NCBI GenBank assembly: GCA_020638495.1
Contig: JACKIN010000011.1
Span: 62,001-126,000, forward strand
DNA from: Geminicoccaceae bacterium
GTDB taxonomy: Bacteria > Pseudomonadota > Alphaproteobacteria > Geminicoccales > Geminicoccaceae
Reading direction: 5' to 3'
DNA length: 64,000 bases
Shown here piece after piece: positions 1 to 7,497 of this stretch. The notes under the pieces are model-generated. The model was not told the origin of the DNA and did no database searches. It saw only the letters and a program-made list of their open reading frames with translations. The translations under genes and the position numbers were made by a program. The number at the start of each line of letters is the position of its first letter. Position 1 is the first letter of the stretch.

Positions 1-32
1 GGCTTGTCCCGCTGAAACTTTTCCTTGGCCAT
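1..32 (-). CDS. tuf: Elongation factor Tu, N-terminal fragment
   Basis: Only the first ten codons lie in the window. Read from 32 leftwards they give MAKEKFQRDK, the standard beginning of bacterial EF-Tu, the GTPase that brings aminoacyl-tRNA to the ribosome. The gene follows tRNA-Tyr and tRNA-Gly on the same strand, the usual proteobacterial tRNA-tufB arrangement, so it is probably co-transcribed with them. The rest of the gene lies left of the window. Confidence 0.85.
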   Translation of the reverse strand, partial: MAKEKFQRDK

Positions 33-114
33 GACCGGGTTCCCAGTTCTACCCTGCTCGAGGTGAGGTTGCCGACACGTTGTCCGGCTTCGGACCGTCG
101 GGTACGTTGGTGGA

Positions 115-188
115 TGGAGCGGGTGAGGGGAATCGAACCCCCACCGCCAGCTTGGAAGGCTGGAGCTCTACCGTTGAGCTACACCCGC
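115..188 (-). tRNA. tRNA-Gly (anticodon TCC)
   Basis: The minus strand folds as a complete tRNA: acceptor stem GCGGGTG/CACCCGC, D arm with AGCTCAACGGTAGAGC, anticodon loop CTTCCAA (TCC), T loop GGTTCGATTCC, and an encoded CCA at 117-115. It lies 82 bases upstream of tuf and 35 bases after tRNA-Tyr, so one transcript probably carries all three. Confidence 0.95.
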
Positions 189-223
189 ACTTGACCTAAG
201 CGACGTCGACGACCGTGGCGGAT

Positions 224-309
224 TGGTGGAGGGGGTAGGATTCGAACCTACGTACGCGTACGCGGGCAGATTTACAGTCTGCTGCCTTTAACCACTCGGC
301 CACCCCTCC
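224..309 (-). tRNA. tRNA-Tyr (anticodon GTA)
   Basis: This is a class II tRNA on the minus strand with acceptor GGAGGGG/CCCCTCC, anticodon loop CTGTAAA (GTA), a long variable arm, T loop GGTTCGAATCC, and an encoded CCA. It is first in a tRNA-Tyr, tRNA-Gly, tuf unit and has a promoter-like sequence about 25 bases before its 5' end. Confidence 0.95.
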
Positions 310-340
310 GGGAGTCCGCCTCGGGCGAAAACGTGCCGGG

Positions 341-369
341 TGGTATCGCCTGATCCACTGTCTTGTCAA
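341..369 (-). promoter_or_regulatory. Probable sigma-70 promoter of the tRNA-Tyr/tRNA-Gly/tuf unit
   Basis: On the minus strand a perfect -35 box TTGACA (369-364) is followed after 17 bases by ATACCA (346-341) as a -10 box. This puts the start site near 334, about 25 bases before the mature tRNA-Tyr 5' end. It sits in the gap shared with the divergent rlmB gene. Confidence 0.5.
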
Positions 370-380
370 CTGGACGACCC

Positions 381-1304
381 ATGCCTCCCAAGCCTCCCAG
401 ACGAGATGGCCCCGGCCGATCCGGTGGCCCCGAGCGCCCAGCCGGACCCGGCCGCCAGACCCGTGGTGGTGACCGACCGACCCGTGGCCCGCGCGAAGGC
501 CAGCGACCGGGCGGCCCCCGCGATGGCGACCGACCGGGCGGCCAGCGACGCGGCCCCGAGCGGAGCCGGTCCGAGCGCCCGGCCCCGGACCAGCTCTGGC
601 TCTTCGGCGAGCATGCGGTCCTGGCGGCGATCAGGAACCAGCGGCGCACCTGCCACCAGCTCCTCGCCAGCGAGGAGGGCATGCCGCGCATTTCCGAGGC
701 GGCCGCCAGGCGAGGCCTGCACGTCACGCCCTGCCCCAACCCGGAGATCGCGAAGCGCCTGCCGCCCGGTGCGGTGCATCAGGGCCTGGCCCTGCACGTA
801 GCACCCCTGCCGCAGCTCCAGCTCGAGCGGGTGATCGCCATCCAGCCCGAAAAGAGCCTGCTCCTGGCCCTCGACCAGGTGACCGACCCGCGCAATTTCG
901 GCGCCATCCTGCGCAGCGCCGTCGCCATGGGCGTGAACGCCGTGATCGTGCCGGAGCGCCGCAGCGCCGAGCTTTCCGGCACGGCCGCCAAGGCTGCATC
1001 GGGCGCCCTCGACCTCGTGCCGATCGTCGAGGTGGTCAATCTCTCGCGGGCCCTCGCCCGGCTCAAGGAGGCCGATTTCCGCATCAGCGGGCTCGACGCC
1101 GATGGCGAGGTGACCATCGATGCCGCCCCCCCGGCAGCCCGCCGCGTGCTGGTCGTGGGCTCGGAGGGCTCGGGCATGCGCCGGCTGGTCGGCGAGCATT
1201 GCGACGAGATCCTCTCGATCCCGATCGACCGGCGGATCGACAGCCTCAACGTCTCGGTGGCGACCAGCCTCGCTCTCTGGAGCCTGACGCGGGCCGGCCG
1301 TTGA
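381..1304 (+). CDS. rlmB: 23S rRNA (guanosine-2'-O-)-methyltransferase RlmB (SpoU/TrmH family)
   Basis: This enzyme methylates the ribose of a conserved guanosine in 23S rRNA using S-adenosylmethionine. The first 65 or so residues are a disordered Pro/Arg/Gly-rich extension with repeated RPGG/DRPG units. After it come the substrate-binding domain (from QLWLFGEHAVLAAI) and the SpoU knot domain with LALDQVTDPRNFGAILRSA, VVGSEGSGMRRL and SLNVSVATSLALW motifs. The ATG at 381 was chosen over an in-frame TTG at 363, which lies inside the divergent tRNA promoter. The rlmB/tRNA/tuf neighbourhood is common in Alphaproteobacteria. Confidence 0.9.
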   Translation: MPPKPPRRDGPGRSGGPERPAGPGRQTRGGDRPTRGPREGQRPGGPRDGDRPGGQRRGPERSRSERPAPDQLWLFGEHAVLAAIRNQRRTCHQLLASEEGMPRISEAAARRGLHVTPCPNPEIAKRLPPGAVHQGLALHVAPLPQLQLERVIAIQPEKSLLLALDQVTDPRNFGAILRSAVAMGVNAVIVPERRSAELSGTAAKAASGALDLVPIVEVVNLSRALARLKEADFRISGLDADGEVTIDAAPPAARRVLVVGSEGSGMRRLVGEHCDEILSIPIDRRIDSLNVSVATSLALWSLTRAGR

Positions 1305-1339
1305 CGGCGGGGGCGTCGAGGCCCTAAGCCACGATCCGT

Positions 1340-1415
1340 GCCGGCGTAGCTCAGCTGGTAGAGCAACCGCCTTGTAAGCGGTAGGTCGCGGGTTCGAGCC
1401 CTGCCGCCGGCACCA
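1340..1415 (+). tRNA. tRNA-Thr (anticodon TGT)
   Basis: This is a complete 76-base cloverleaf with acceptor GCCGGCG/CGCCGGC, D arm AGCTCAGCTGGTAGAGC, anticodon loop CTTGTAA (TGT), T loop GGTTCGAGCCC and an encoded CCA. It lies 35 bases after rlmB on the same strand and converges on the hydrolase gene ending at 1421. Confidence 0.95.
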
Positions 1416-1420
1416 GCACT

Positions 1421-2275
1421 TCAGCAGCGCTCACACCAGAGAAACGCGGTCTGACCCGCCCGTGGATCGGGCCGCGGCGAGACGATGACGAGGTCGCCCG
1501 GTGCCTCGACCGGCCGGCCGCCGTCCATGGCCACCACCTCGCCTTGCCGCACCGCGACGAAGCCCGTCGACGGGATGCGGAGCACGAAGCGGTCGGTCAG
1601 CGCGATGCAGGGCTCCTTCGTGCGAAAGCGCTCGATCGAGGCATTCGGTCGCGCCGGAACACGCCCTTGAACCACGTCGAGGAAGCGGCGAGCGGCCTCG
1701 AGCGCCACCCCGGCACTCGCCGCAGCGTCGTGGGTGCCGCATTCGACGGTGACCGCGACGGCCGGATGACCGGGGTCGGAGAACCGGCCATAGTCCGTGA
1801 GATGCCGGCCGTCGACGCAGCCGCCCGGCATGAGCTGCTGGGTCGGCGGCCAGGCCATGCGATCGGCGAGTGCCCGGGTCTTGGCGAGATCGGCGATGAC
1901 GAAGAAGGGCCGGGCGACGAAGGTCGTCGTGTGCAGGTCGAGCACCACGTCCACCTGGCGCAGGAGCGGCCGCAGCTCGCGAGCCCGTGCCGCCTCGACG
2001 CTCGAGCTGTCCTCGTCCAGCCAGTCGTCGCGCCAGAGGCGGTTCATGTCGCGATCGACGAAGCGCCGACCCAGGGCAGCGGCCGCCGGGTTGACCAGCG
2101 CCAGCGTCAGGCGGCCAGCCAAGGGTCGTACGCTCTTCTCGACGAGCCGGAGGACGGCGTCGCGACCCGCCGGCTCGTTGCCGTGGGTCAGGCCGGCGAT
2201 CATCAGATGCGGGCCGGGACGGCTGCCCTCGAAGCTCCAGACGAAGGGAACGCCTTCGGGTTGCCCCGCCGTCAT
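1421..2275 (-). CDS. Succinylglutamate desuccinylase/aspartoacylase-like zinc hydrolase
   Basis: This 284-residue protein resembles the M14-type AstE/ASPA zinc hydrolases, which cleave N-acyl groups from amino acids. The N-terminus has MIAGLTHGNEPAGRDAV with the H and E metal ligands near residues 30-33. VVLDLHTTT near residue 110 gives the third ligand, and a downstream VTVECGTHD fits the catalytic-glutamate region. It is last in a nine-gene operon; its start overlaps the preceding stop by four bases. The substrate is unknown. Context suggests it removes an acyl group from whatever the ABC genes import, which is inference. Confidence 0.7.
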   Translation of the reverse strand: MTAGQPEGVPFVWSFEGSRPGPHLMIAGLTHGNEPAGRDAVLRLVEKSVRPLAGRLTLALVNPAAAALGRRFVDRDMNRLWRDDWLDEDSSSVEAARARELRPLLRQVDVVLDLHTTTFVARPFFVIADLAKTRALADRMAWPPTQQLMPGGCVDGRHLTDYGRFSDPGHPAVAVTVECGTHDAAASAGVALEAARRFLDVVQGRVPARPNASIERFRTKEPCIALTDRFVLRIPSTGFVAVRQGEVVAMDGGRPVEAPGDLVIVSPRPDPRAGQTAFLWCERC

Positions 2276-2613
2276 CCCTTCAGATGCAGCGTCGCCAGGA
2301 GCTGGACGGTGCTGCCCTCGGCCATCTCGAGCCGCAGGCGGAGCCAGTTGCCGAAATGGCCGATCCGCCGGAAGACGACCTCGCCCTCGGCCTTCGGCAG
2401 CGCGACGGGCTCGCCGTCAGTGGCCCAGTTGAAACCGTCGGCCGAGAGCTCGAGGCGGATCATGCCGCCCGGCCGGACCGGCGGGGCCAGAAGCCGCAGG
2501 AACAGAACCGCCTCGATCGCCCAGCCTGCCTCGTAGGGCTCGCTGGTGAAGCCGTCCGTCACATGCTCGCCGCGGATGACCACGGCCGTCGTGCTCTCGC
2601 GCAAGGTCGGCAT
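2272..2613 (-). CDS. Small beta-rich protein of unknown function in the uptake operon
   Basis: This is a 113-residue protein (MPTLREST...LHLKG). Alternating hydrophobic strands, an ELSADGFNWATDGEP turn and no signal peptide or membrane span suggest a compact cytoplasmic beta-sandwich, perhaps ligand-binding. It overlaps the next gene by four bases (ATGA), and its ATG at 2613 shares a base with the end of the upstream gene, so translation is coupled on both sides. I do not recognise a characterised family. The longer open frame running upstream to 4134 only reads through other genes out of frame. Confidence 0.6.
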   Translation of the reverse strand: MPTLRESTTAVVIRGEHVTDGFTSEPYEAGWAIEAVLFLRLLAPPVRPGGMIRLELSADGFNWATDGEPVALPKAEGEVVFRRIGHFGNWLRLRLEMAEGSTVQLLATLHLKG

Positions 2614-3470
2614 CAGTCCCACTCCCCCGAGACCAGGATCGAATCGACGTAGAACGACGACCGCCGGTCGGCGTCCGATTCGACGAAGAAGCCGACATTC
2701 AGCATGCCGCGCAGGTTGGGCATGGCGTCGATCTGCAAGGCGCCGATGCCGCTCATGTCGTAGGCCACGTCGTTGCACTCGAAATGGGTGTAGCGCATGG
2801 TCCTGAGGTCGAAGCCGAGCTTCGCGTACTGCCAGTTCACCTTGGTCGGGATCTCGTTGTAGCAGAGCACCTGGCGCTCGCCGGAAAGGTCCTGCCAGTC
2901 GCGCTCCGCCAAGTGGTAGTGGGTCACCGTCTTCTCGCTGAACCGCTCGAACGGCACCGTCTTCTCCTTGAACTGCCACTTCTCGACCCGCTGGCCCTCG
3001 AAGGCGTTGAGGTAGCGCAGATGCGGCATGATCCGGTAGTCGTCGTTCTGCAGGTCGAGCAGGATGCCGACGGACCGCAGGTCCGTGTCGAGCAGCTTCT
3101 GGGCACTCGCCTCGGGCTTGAAGGTGAACCAGAACTCGATCTGGATCGGGCAGGCACGGACGTAGGTGAGCCGCTTGATGGCGACGTTCTGGGCGCCCGC
3201 CTTCGGCCGGGTCGCCATCTTCAGGGCATAGCTGCCATCGACGCTGCCATGCGTGCCATTGTCCCAGAAGGAGAGGTTCGAGAGCATCGGCGTGGTGAGC
3301 TGGCGGTAGCCCGGATGCATCCGGTCGAGATTGTCCTCGTAATTGCCGATGAGCGAGGTCCAGCCCTGGAGCCCCTCGTCGAAATCGTCGAAATAGATGA
3401 TCCGTCCCAGGGGATCGAAGCGCGAGAGCTTCGGGTTGGCCCGGATCAGGGCCTTCTGCATGGCGTCCAA
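2613..3470 (-). CDS. Conserved protein of unknown function (DUF6772-like), operon partner of the ABC permeases
   Basis: This 285-residue protein is rich in aromatic residues and predicted beta strands (IIYFDDFDEGLQGW, IQIEFWFTFK, YTHFECNDVAYDM, SSFYVDSILVSGEWD). That composition suggests a concanavalin or jelly-roll fold as in carbohydrate-binding proteins. It has no signal peptide. The start is TTG at 3470, six bases after a GGGAGG ribosome site; an ATG three codons later is too far from that site. The link to DUF6772 is from memory and tentative. Its place directly after the permeases suggests it handles the imported compound. Confidence 0.55.
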   Translation of the reverse strand: MDAMQKALIRANPKLSRFDPLGRIIYFDDFDEGLQGWTSLIGNYEDNLDRMHPGYRQLTTPMLSNLSFWDNGTHGSVDGSYALKMATRPKAGAQNVAIKRLTYVRACPIQIEFWFTFKPEASAQKLLDTDLRSVGILLDLQNDDYRIMPHLRYLNAFEGQRVEKWQFKEKTVPFERFSEKTVTHYHLAERDWQDLSGERQVLCYNEIPTKVNWQYAKLGFDLRTMRYTHFECNDVAYDMSGIGALQIDAMPNLRGMLNVGFFVESDADRRSSFYVDSILVSGEWD

Positions 3471-3488
3471 GTGCGACCTCCCGGCTGA

Positions 3489-4319
3489 CTAGCCTTTGAG
3501 CGAGCCGGCGGTCATGCCGGCGATGACGTATTTCTGCACGGCGATCACGAAGATCAGGATCGGCAGGAGCTGCAGCGTGGCGGCGGCGAAGAGCACCCCC
3601 CACTCGACCCCGTCCACCGCACCCACCATCTCGCTGAGGATCAAGGGTGCCGTCTTCGCCTCGGTGGTGGTGAAGATGAAGGCGAAGAGGAACTCGTTCC
3701 ACGAGAAGATCAAAACGAAGGTCGAGGCCGCGATCATGCCCTGGGCGGCGAGCGGCACGATGACGTGGCGGAGGATCTGCCAGACGCCGGCGCCGTCGAT
3801 GATCGCCGCCTCCTCGAGCTCGACCGGGATCTGGTCGATGAAGGCCTTCATGATCCAGGTGTTGAGCGAGACGAAGAAGGTCGCATAGAGCAGGATGAGG
3901 ACGGTGTGGGTGTCGTTCAGCCGAAGCCAGTTGACGACCGGGAAGAGCGGCAGGGTGACGACGATGGGCGGCACCATGCGGATGACGATCATCATGAAGG
4001 CGCTGGCCGCGAGCTTGCGGCTCCGGACCCTGGCATAGACGTAGCCGGCGAGCGTGGTGACGACCACGGTGAGGATCGTGGCCCCGGTGGTGACGATCAG
4101 GCTGCTCTGGAGCGCTTCGAAGAACTCGGGCCAACGCACGATGAGCGCTCGATAATTCTCGAACGTGGGCGAGAAGAGCAGCTTCGGCGGGAAGGCCAGG
4201 ATCTCGCGTGGCGGCTTGAACGACGAGAGCACGACGATGAGGATCGGCAGCCCCGACCAGATGGCGATCAGCGCCAGGGCCGCGAGCTTGCCGGCGCGCC
4301 TGGTGGGCCCCTCACGCAT
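3489..4319 (-). CDS. Carbohydrate-type ABC transporter permease (MalG/UgpE class)
   Basis: This 276-residue membrane protein has about six hydrophobic segments. The permease EAA loop reads ELEEAAIIDGAGVWQILRHVIVPLA, the contact site for the ATPase. The N-terminal segment LAALALIAIWSGLPILIVVLSSF and the C-terminal end near GMTAGSLKG are typical of the CUT1 second permease. It overlaps the first permease gene by eight bases. No ATPase gene is present in the operon, so it must borrow one encoded elsewhere. Confidence 0.88.
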   Translation of the reverse strand: MREGPTRRAGKLAALALIAIWSGLPILIVVLSSFKPPREILAFPPKLLFSPTFENYRALIVRWPEFFEALQSSLIVTTGATILTVVVTTLAGYVYARVRSRKLAASAFMMIVIRMVPPIVVTLPLFPVVNWLRLNDTHTVLILLYATFFVSLNTWIMKAFIDQIPVELEEAAIIDGAGVWQILRHVIVPLAAQGMIAASTFVLIFSWNEFLFAFIFTTTEAKTAPLILSEMVGAVDGVEWGVLFAAATLQLLPILIFVIAVQKYVIAGMTAGSLKG

Positions 4320-5190
4320 CGGCGCTCAGCATGCGCTTGTACATCTCGCGCAGATACACGGCCGAGATGAGCAGCGTGCCGACCACCATGAGCCAGCCGA
4401 TGGCCGAGGCCACGCCGAACTCCTGGTAGCGAAAGGCGTGGCGGTAGAGATAGGTCGCGAGCACCTCCGTCTGCCGCGCCGGCCCGCCGCCGGTGAGCAG
4501 CCAGACCTCGGCGAAGAGGCGAAAGGCGAAGACGTAGCGGAACATCAACGCCACCAGGATCGCCGGCATGAGGATCGGCACGGTGATCCTGGCGAAGCGG
4601 TGCCAGGCATTGGCACCGTCGATCGCCGCACTCTCGTAGAGCTCCTTCGGCACGCCGAGCAGGGCCGAGTAGAGGATCAGGAAGCTGAACGGCAAATGCA
4701 GCCAGATGCTCAAGAGCGAGACCAGCGTCAGGGCCGACCAGCGGTCGGTGGTCCAGGCGAGCTCCGGCAGGCCAACGAGGGCGATGAGCCCCGAGATCAG
4801 CCCGACATCGGGCTCCAGCATGTATTTCCAGATGACCACCGCGACGACCTCGCTCACCGCGTAGGGTGCCAGGATGATCGAGATCATCGTGCGGCGGAAC
4901 GGCACGCCCGAGGCGAAGAGCGTCGCCATGGCGAGGGCGGCGACGAGCTCGACATAGACGACGACGTTGACGACGACGAAGGTGTTGACCAGCGCGTGCC
5001 AGAAATAGGGGTCGGCCAGCACCGTCGCATAATTGGCGAGGCCGACGAACACCGGCGCTTGGCCGAAGCTCGTCGTGTGCAGGCTGAGCCAGAGCACCCA
5101 GAGCGACGGCAGGCCGATCACCAGCACCAGCATGAGCTGGACGGGTGCCACCATGACGGCATGGGCGACCCTGGTCGACATCGCCTTCAT
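4312..5190 (-). CDS. Carbohydrate-type ABC transporter permease (MalF/UgpA class)
   Basis: This 292-residue membrane protein carries the binding-protein-dependent transport domain. Its EAA loop is ELYESAAIDGANAWHRFARITVPILMP, and segments such as LMLVLVIGLPSLWVLWLSL span the membrane. It is the first of the two permeases of a CUT1-like importer. Its start overlaps the PLP-enzyme stop by four bases, and its end overlaps the second permease, so all are translationally coupled. Confidence 0.88.
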   Translation of the reverse strand: MKAMSTRVAHAVMVAPVQLMLVLVIGLPSLWVLWLSLHTTSFGQAPVFVGLANYATVLADPYFWHALVNTFVVVNVVVYVELVAALAMATLFASGVPFRRTMISIILAPYAVSEVVAVVIWKYMLEPDVGLISGLIALVGLPELAWTTDRWSALTLVSLLSIWLHLPFSFLILYSALLGVPKELYESAAIDGANAWHRFARITVPILMPAILVALMFRYVFAFRLFAEVWLLTGGGPARQTEVLATYLYRHAFRYQEFGVASAIGWLMVVGTLLISAVYLREMYKRMLSADA

Positions 5191-6206
5191 GAAAAGGCGC
5201 TGTTTCCGAGGCTCCGGGCGATGGCAGCACTCTGGGCGAAGAGGCCGGGTGCACCGCCGGTATGGACGAAGACGACGCCCGCCCCTGCCTCGATGCTGCC
5301 TTCACCGAGCCGACCGATCAGCCCGGCGAGCGCCTTTGCGGTGTAGGCCGGGTCGAGCACGAGCCCGCCGGCCCGGCCCGCAAGGGCGAGGGCCTGGAGC
5401 GAGGCCGGGCTGGAGAGGCCATAGCCCGGGGCGATGAAGCGATCGTCGACGACGAGCCGGCTCGGGTCGATCCTCGCCTCCAGGCCCAGCAGCGCTGCCG
5501 TCTCCTCGGCGCGGCGCAGGATCAGCGGGCGGATGAAGCTCTCCGGGCTGCTGGACGGAGATCGCCAGCACCTGCGTCGCGAGGCCCGCGGCGGCGAAGC
5601 CGGCGAGCAGGCCGGCCGCCGTGAGGCCGGAGCCGGCGGCGAGGCAGACGAGGCCGGCGGCTCTGCGCACTGGGCCGCAAGCTCGTCCGCGAGGCTGACG
5701 GCCGCAGCAGCGGCCAGCGCACCCGTTCGCCCCGGCAGGCGGATCTGCCAGGGCCGCCGGCCAGCGTCGCGCGCCGCCTGCTCCAGCGCGTCCAGCCGCT
5801 CCTGGACCGCATCGGCATAGGGATCGGTCGTGTCGATCCAGTAGATTTCGGCACCGAAGAGCCGGTCGAGCAGGAGATTGCCCAAGGGCTCCGCCGTGCC
5901 GTCGCCGCGCAGCAGCAGCACGCAGCGCCAGCCGAGCACGGCGCAGGCGGCGGCGGTTGCGCGGCAGAAATTGGACTGGGCACCGGCGGTGGTGACGATG
6001 GTATCGGCCCCCGCCGCCTTCGCCTCGGCGAGGAGGACCTCGAGCTGGCGGGGCTTGTTGCCGCCGAGCCCGAGGCCCGAGAGATCCTCGCGCTTGAGCA
6101 GGAGCCCCGGGCAGCCGATGGCGGCCCCGAGCCCGGGGGCCGCCTCGAGTTGCGTCGGCAGGTGCGCCAGCTTCAACCGTGCCAGCGTGATCGGTTCCCG
6201 GGGCAC
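5187..6206 (-). CDS. PLP-dependent D-cysteine desulfhydrase/ACC deaminase-like enzyme with an out-of-frame internal segment
   Basis: The N-terminal half matches the fold-type II family: LLLKREDLSGLGLGGNKPRQLE holds the Schiff-base lysine, and GAQSNFCR corresponds to the SNH motif. Between about 5665 and 5550 the frame encodes a Pro/Ser/Arg-rich string. The next frame over that span encodes AGLVCLAAGSGLTAAGLLAG, the glycine loop that holds the PLP phosphate. Normal sequence resumes at SFIRPLILRRAEETAALLG. One base appears lost near 5660 and one gained near 5550. If real, the enzyme should be inactive; an assembly error is the alternative. The GTG start at 6206 has GAGG eight bases upstream. 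Confidence 0.7.
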   Translation of the reverse strand: MPREPITLARLKLAHLPTQLEAAPGLGAAIGCPGLLLKREDLSGLGLGGNKPRQLEVLLAEAKAAGADTIVTTAGAQSNFCRATAAACAVLGWRCVLLLRGDGTAEPLGNLLLDRLFGAEIYWIDTTDPYADAVQERLDALEQAARDAGRRPWQIRLPGRTGALAAAAAVSLADELAAQCAEPPASSASPPAPASRRPACSPASPPRASRRRCWRSPSSSPESFIRPLILRRAEETAALLGLEARIDPSRLVVDDRFIAPGYGLSSPASLQALALAGRAGGLVLDPAYTAKALAGLIGRLGEGSIEAGAGVVFVHTGGAPGLFAQSAAIARSLGNSAFS

Positions 6207-6216
6207 CTGCCTCACC

Positions 6217-7497
6217 TCACTGCGGCAGCAGCGGTTCGACCCGCGTCTTGACCGACTCCATGGCATCGGCGACCGGCTTCATGCCGAGCACCGCGGCCTG
6301 CAGTTCCTCGACGAAGATGTCCGACGCCTTGGCGGCGTTGTCGAAGGGCGGCAATGGCACCCGCCCGACCAGCAGCACGGCCTTCTCGTCCGCCGCATAG
6401 GCCAGCTTCTCCTGCATCTCCGGGCTGTCATAGGTCGAGGCGCGCACGGGGCCGTTGCCGTTGAGCGCCGCCATCAGCGTGCTTTCCTTGCTCGCCATGG
6501 TGCGGACCAGATCCCATGCCAGATCCTTGTTCTGCGAGTTGGCCGGGATGACCATGGTCCAGAACTCGACCTTGGCCGGGGCGACGTCGAACTGGTCCTT
6601 GAATGCCGCGGCAACCGGCAGGGCTACCGTCTTGATATTGCCCGCTTCCTCGGACTTCTCGGGGTCGTTATAGATGCGGTTGCGACCGCAGGAGGTGGTG
6701 GTCATGGCGGCCCGCCCGGTCTGCATCCAGGTATTGACCTCCTCGTCCTGGATGGCCGCCCAGTTGCGCGGCATCACCCCCTCCTCGTAAAAGTCGCGCA
6801 GCATCTGGACGGCATTCATCATGCCCTCCCCGGTGGTCGCCACCTCGTAGTCGAGCGTGATGAAGTCGCCGTTCCAGGCGCGCGCCAGGTCGACCGTATT
6901 GGCGTAGCCGAGACCATTGATGAGAAAGCCGTGGACCTTGGTGCCGTCGTCGCGCTCGAAGGTGAGCGCCCGCGCCGCCTCGATCAGCTCCTCCATGGTC
7001 TCGGGCGGCTCGATGCCCTTCTCCTCGAGCAGCCGCGCATTGTAGTGGAAGCAGGACGAGGCATGGCGGAAGGGAATGCCATAGAGCTCGTCATTGAAGG
7101 TCATGGCGTCCCTGAGGCCCGGGAAGATGTCCTCGATGTCCTCGACGGGGTTCGCCGCCTGATGCGCGTTCAGGGGCTCGAGCAGGGTGGTCACGCTCTC
7201 GACCGCGTGGGTGTTCAAGAAGAACGCGATGTCGATCGTCGTCTCGGGCAATTGCAGCTCGCGGAAGAGCCGCTCGTGCAGGGCACCCGTATCCAGCGTC
7301 ACCCACTCGATGCCGACGCCGTTCTCCGCCTGCCAGTTGGCGGTGATGTCATTGCCCTCGGCGGTGGCCACCGTCTGGTGGACGCGGTGGGCGATGATGG
7401 TGAGGTTCTCCGGCTTGTCCTGGGCGATCGCCGGGGCCGCCAGCGTCATCGCCAGCGCACTGGCCATCAGGCCGAGCTTCGTCGCTGTTCCGGTCAC
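6217..7497 (-). CDS. ABC transporter extracellular solute-binding protein (family 1)
   Basis: This 426-residue periplasmic receptor has a signal peptide (LGLMASALAMTLAAPAIAQ) followed by a family 1 solute-binding fold. It contains ELYGIPFRHASSCFHYNARLLEEKGI, the region that normally carries the Y-N-x-x-L-F-x-x-x-G motif, plus NTWMQTGRAAMTTT and FWTMVIPANSQNKDLAWDLVRTMAS. The GTG start at 7497 overlaps the regulator stop (GTGA) and is preceded by GGGAGG. It delivers ligand to the two permeases encoded downstream. The ligand cannot be read from sequence; the family mostly binds sugars and sugar derivatives. Confidence 0.88.
   Translation of the reverse strand: MTGTATKLGLMASALAMTLAAPAIAQDKPENLTIIAHRVHQTVATAEGNDITANWQAENGVGIEWVTLDTGALHERLFRELQLPETTIDIAFFLNTHAVESVTTLLEPLNAHQAANPVEDIEDIFPGLRDAMTFNDELYGIPFRHASSCFHYNARLLEEKGIEPPETMEELIEAARALTFERDDGTKVHGFLINGLGYANTVDLARAWNGDFITLDYEVATTGEGMMNAVQMLRDFYEEGVMPRNWAAIQDEEVNTWMQTGRAAMTTTSCGRNRIYNDPEKSEEAGNIKTVALPVAAAFKDQFDVAPAKVEFWTMVIPANSQNKDLAWDLVRTMASKESTLMAALNGNGPVRASTYDSPEMQEKLAYAADEKAVLLVGRVPLPPFDNAAKASDIFVEELQAAVLGMKPVADAMESVKTRVEPLLPQ

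Noticed and set aside
363..380. Upstream TTG start for rlmB
   Set aside because: It lies inside the divergent tRNA promoter -35 region and lacks a ribosome site; the ATG at 381 is simpler.
5187..5670. Treating the PLP-enzyme locus as two separate genes
   Set aside because: The outer parts stay in one frame with family similarity on both sides, so a single gene with compensating shifts explains it better.
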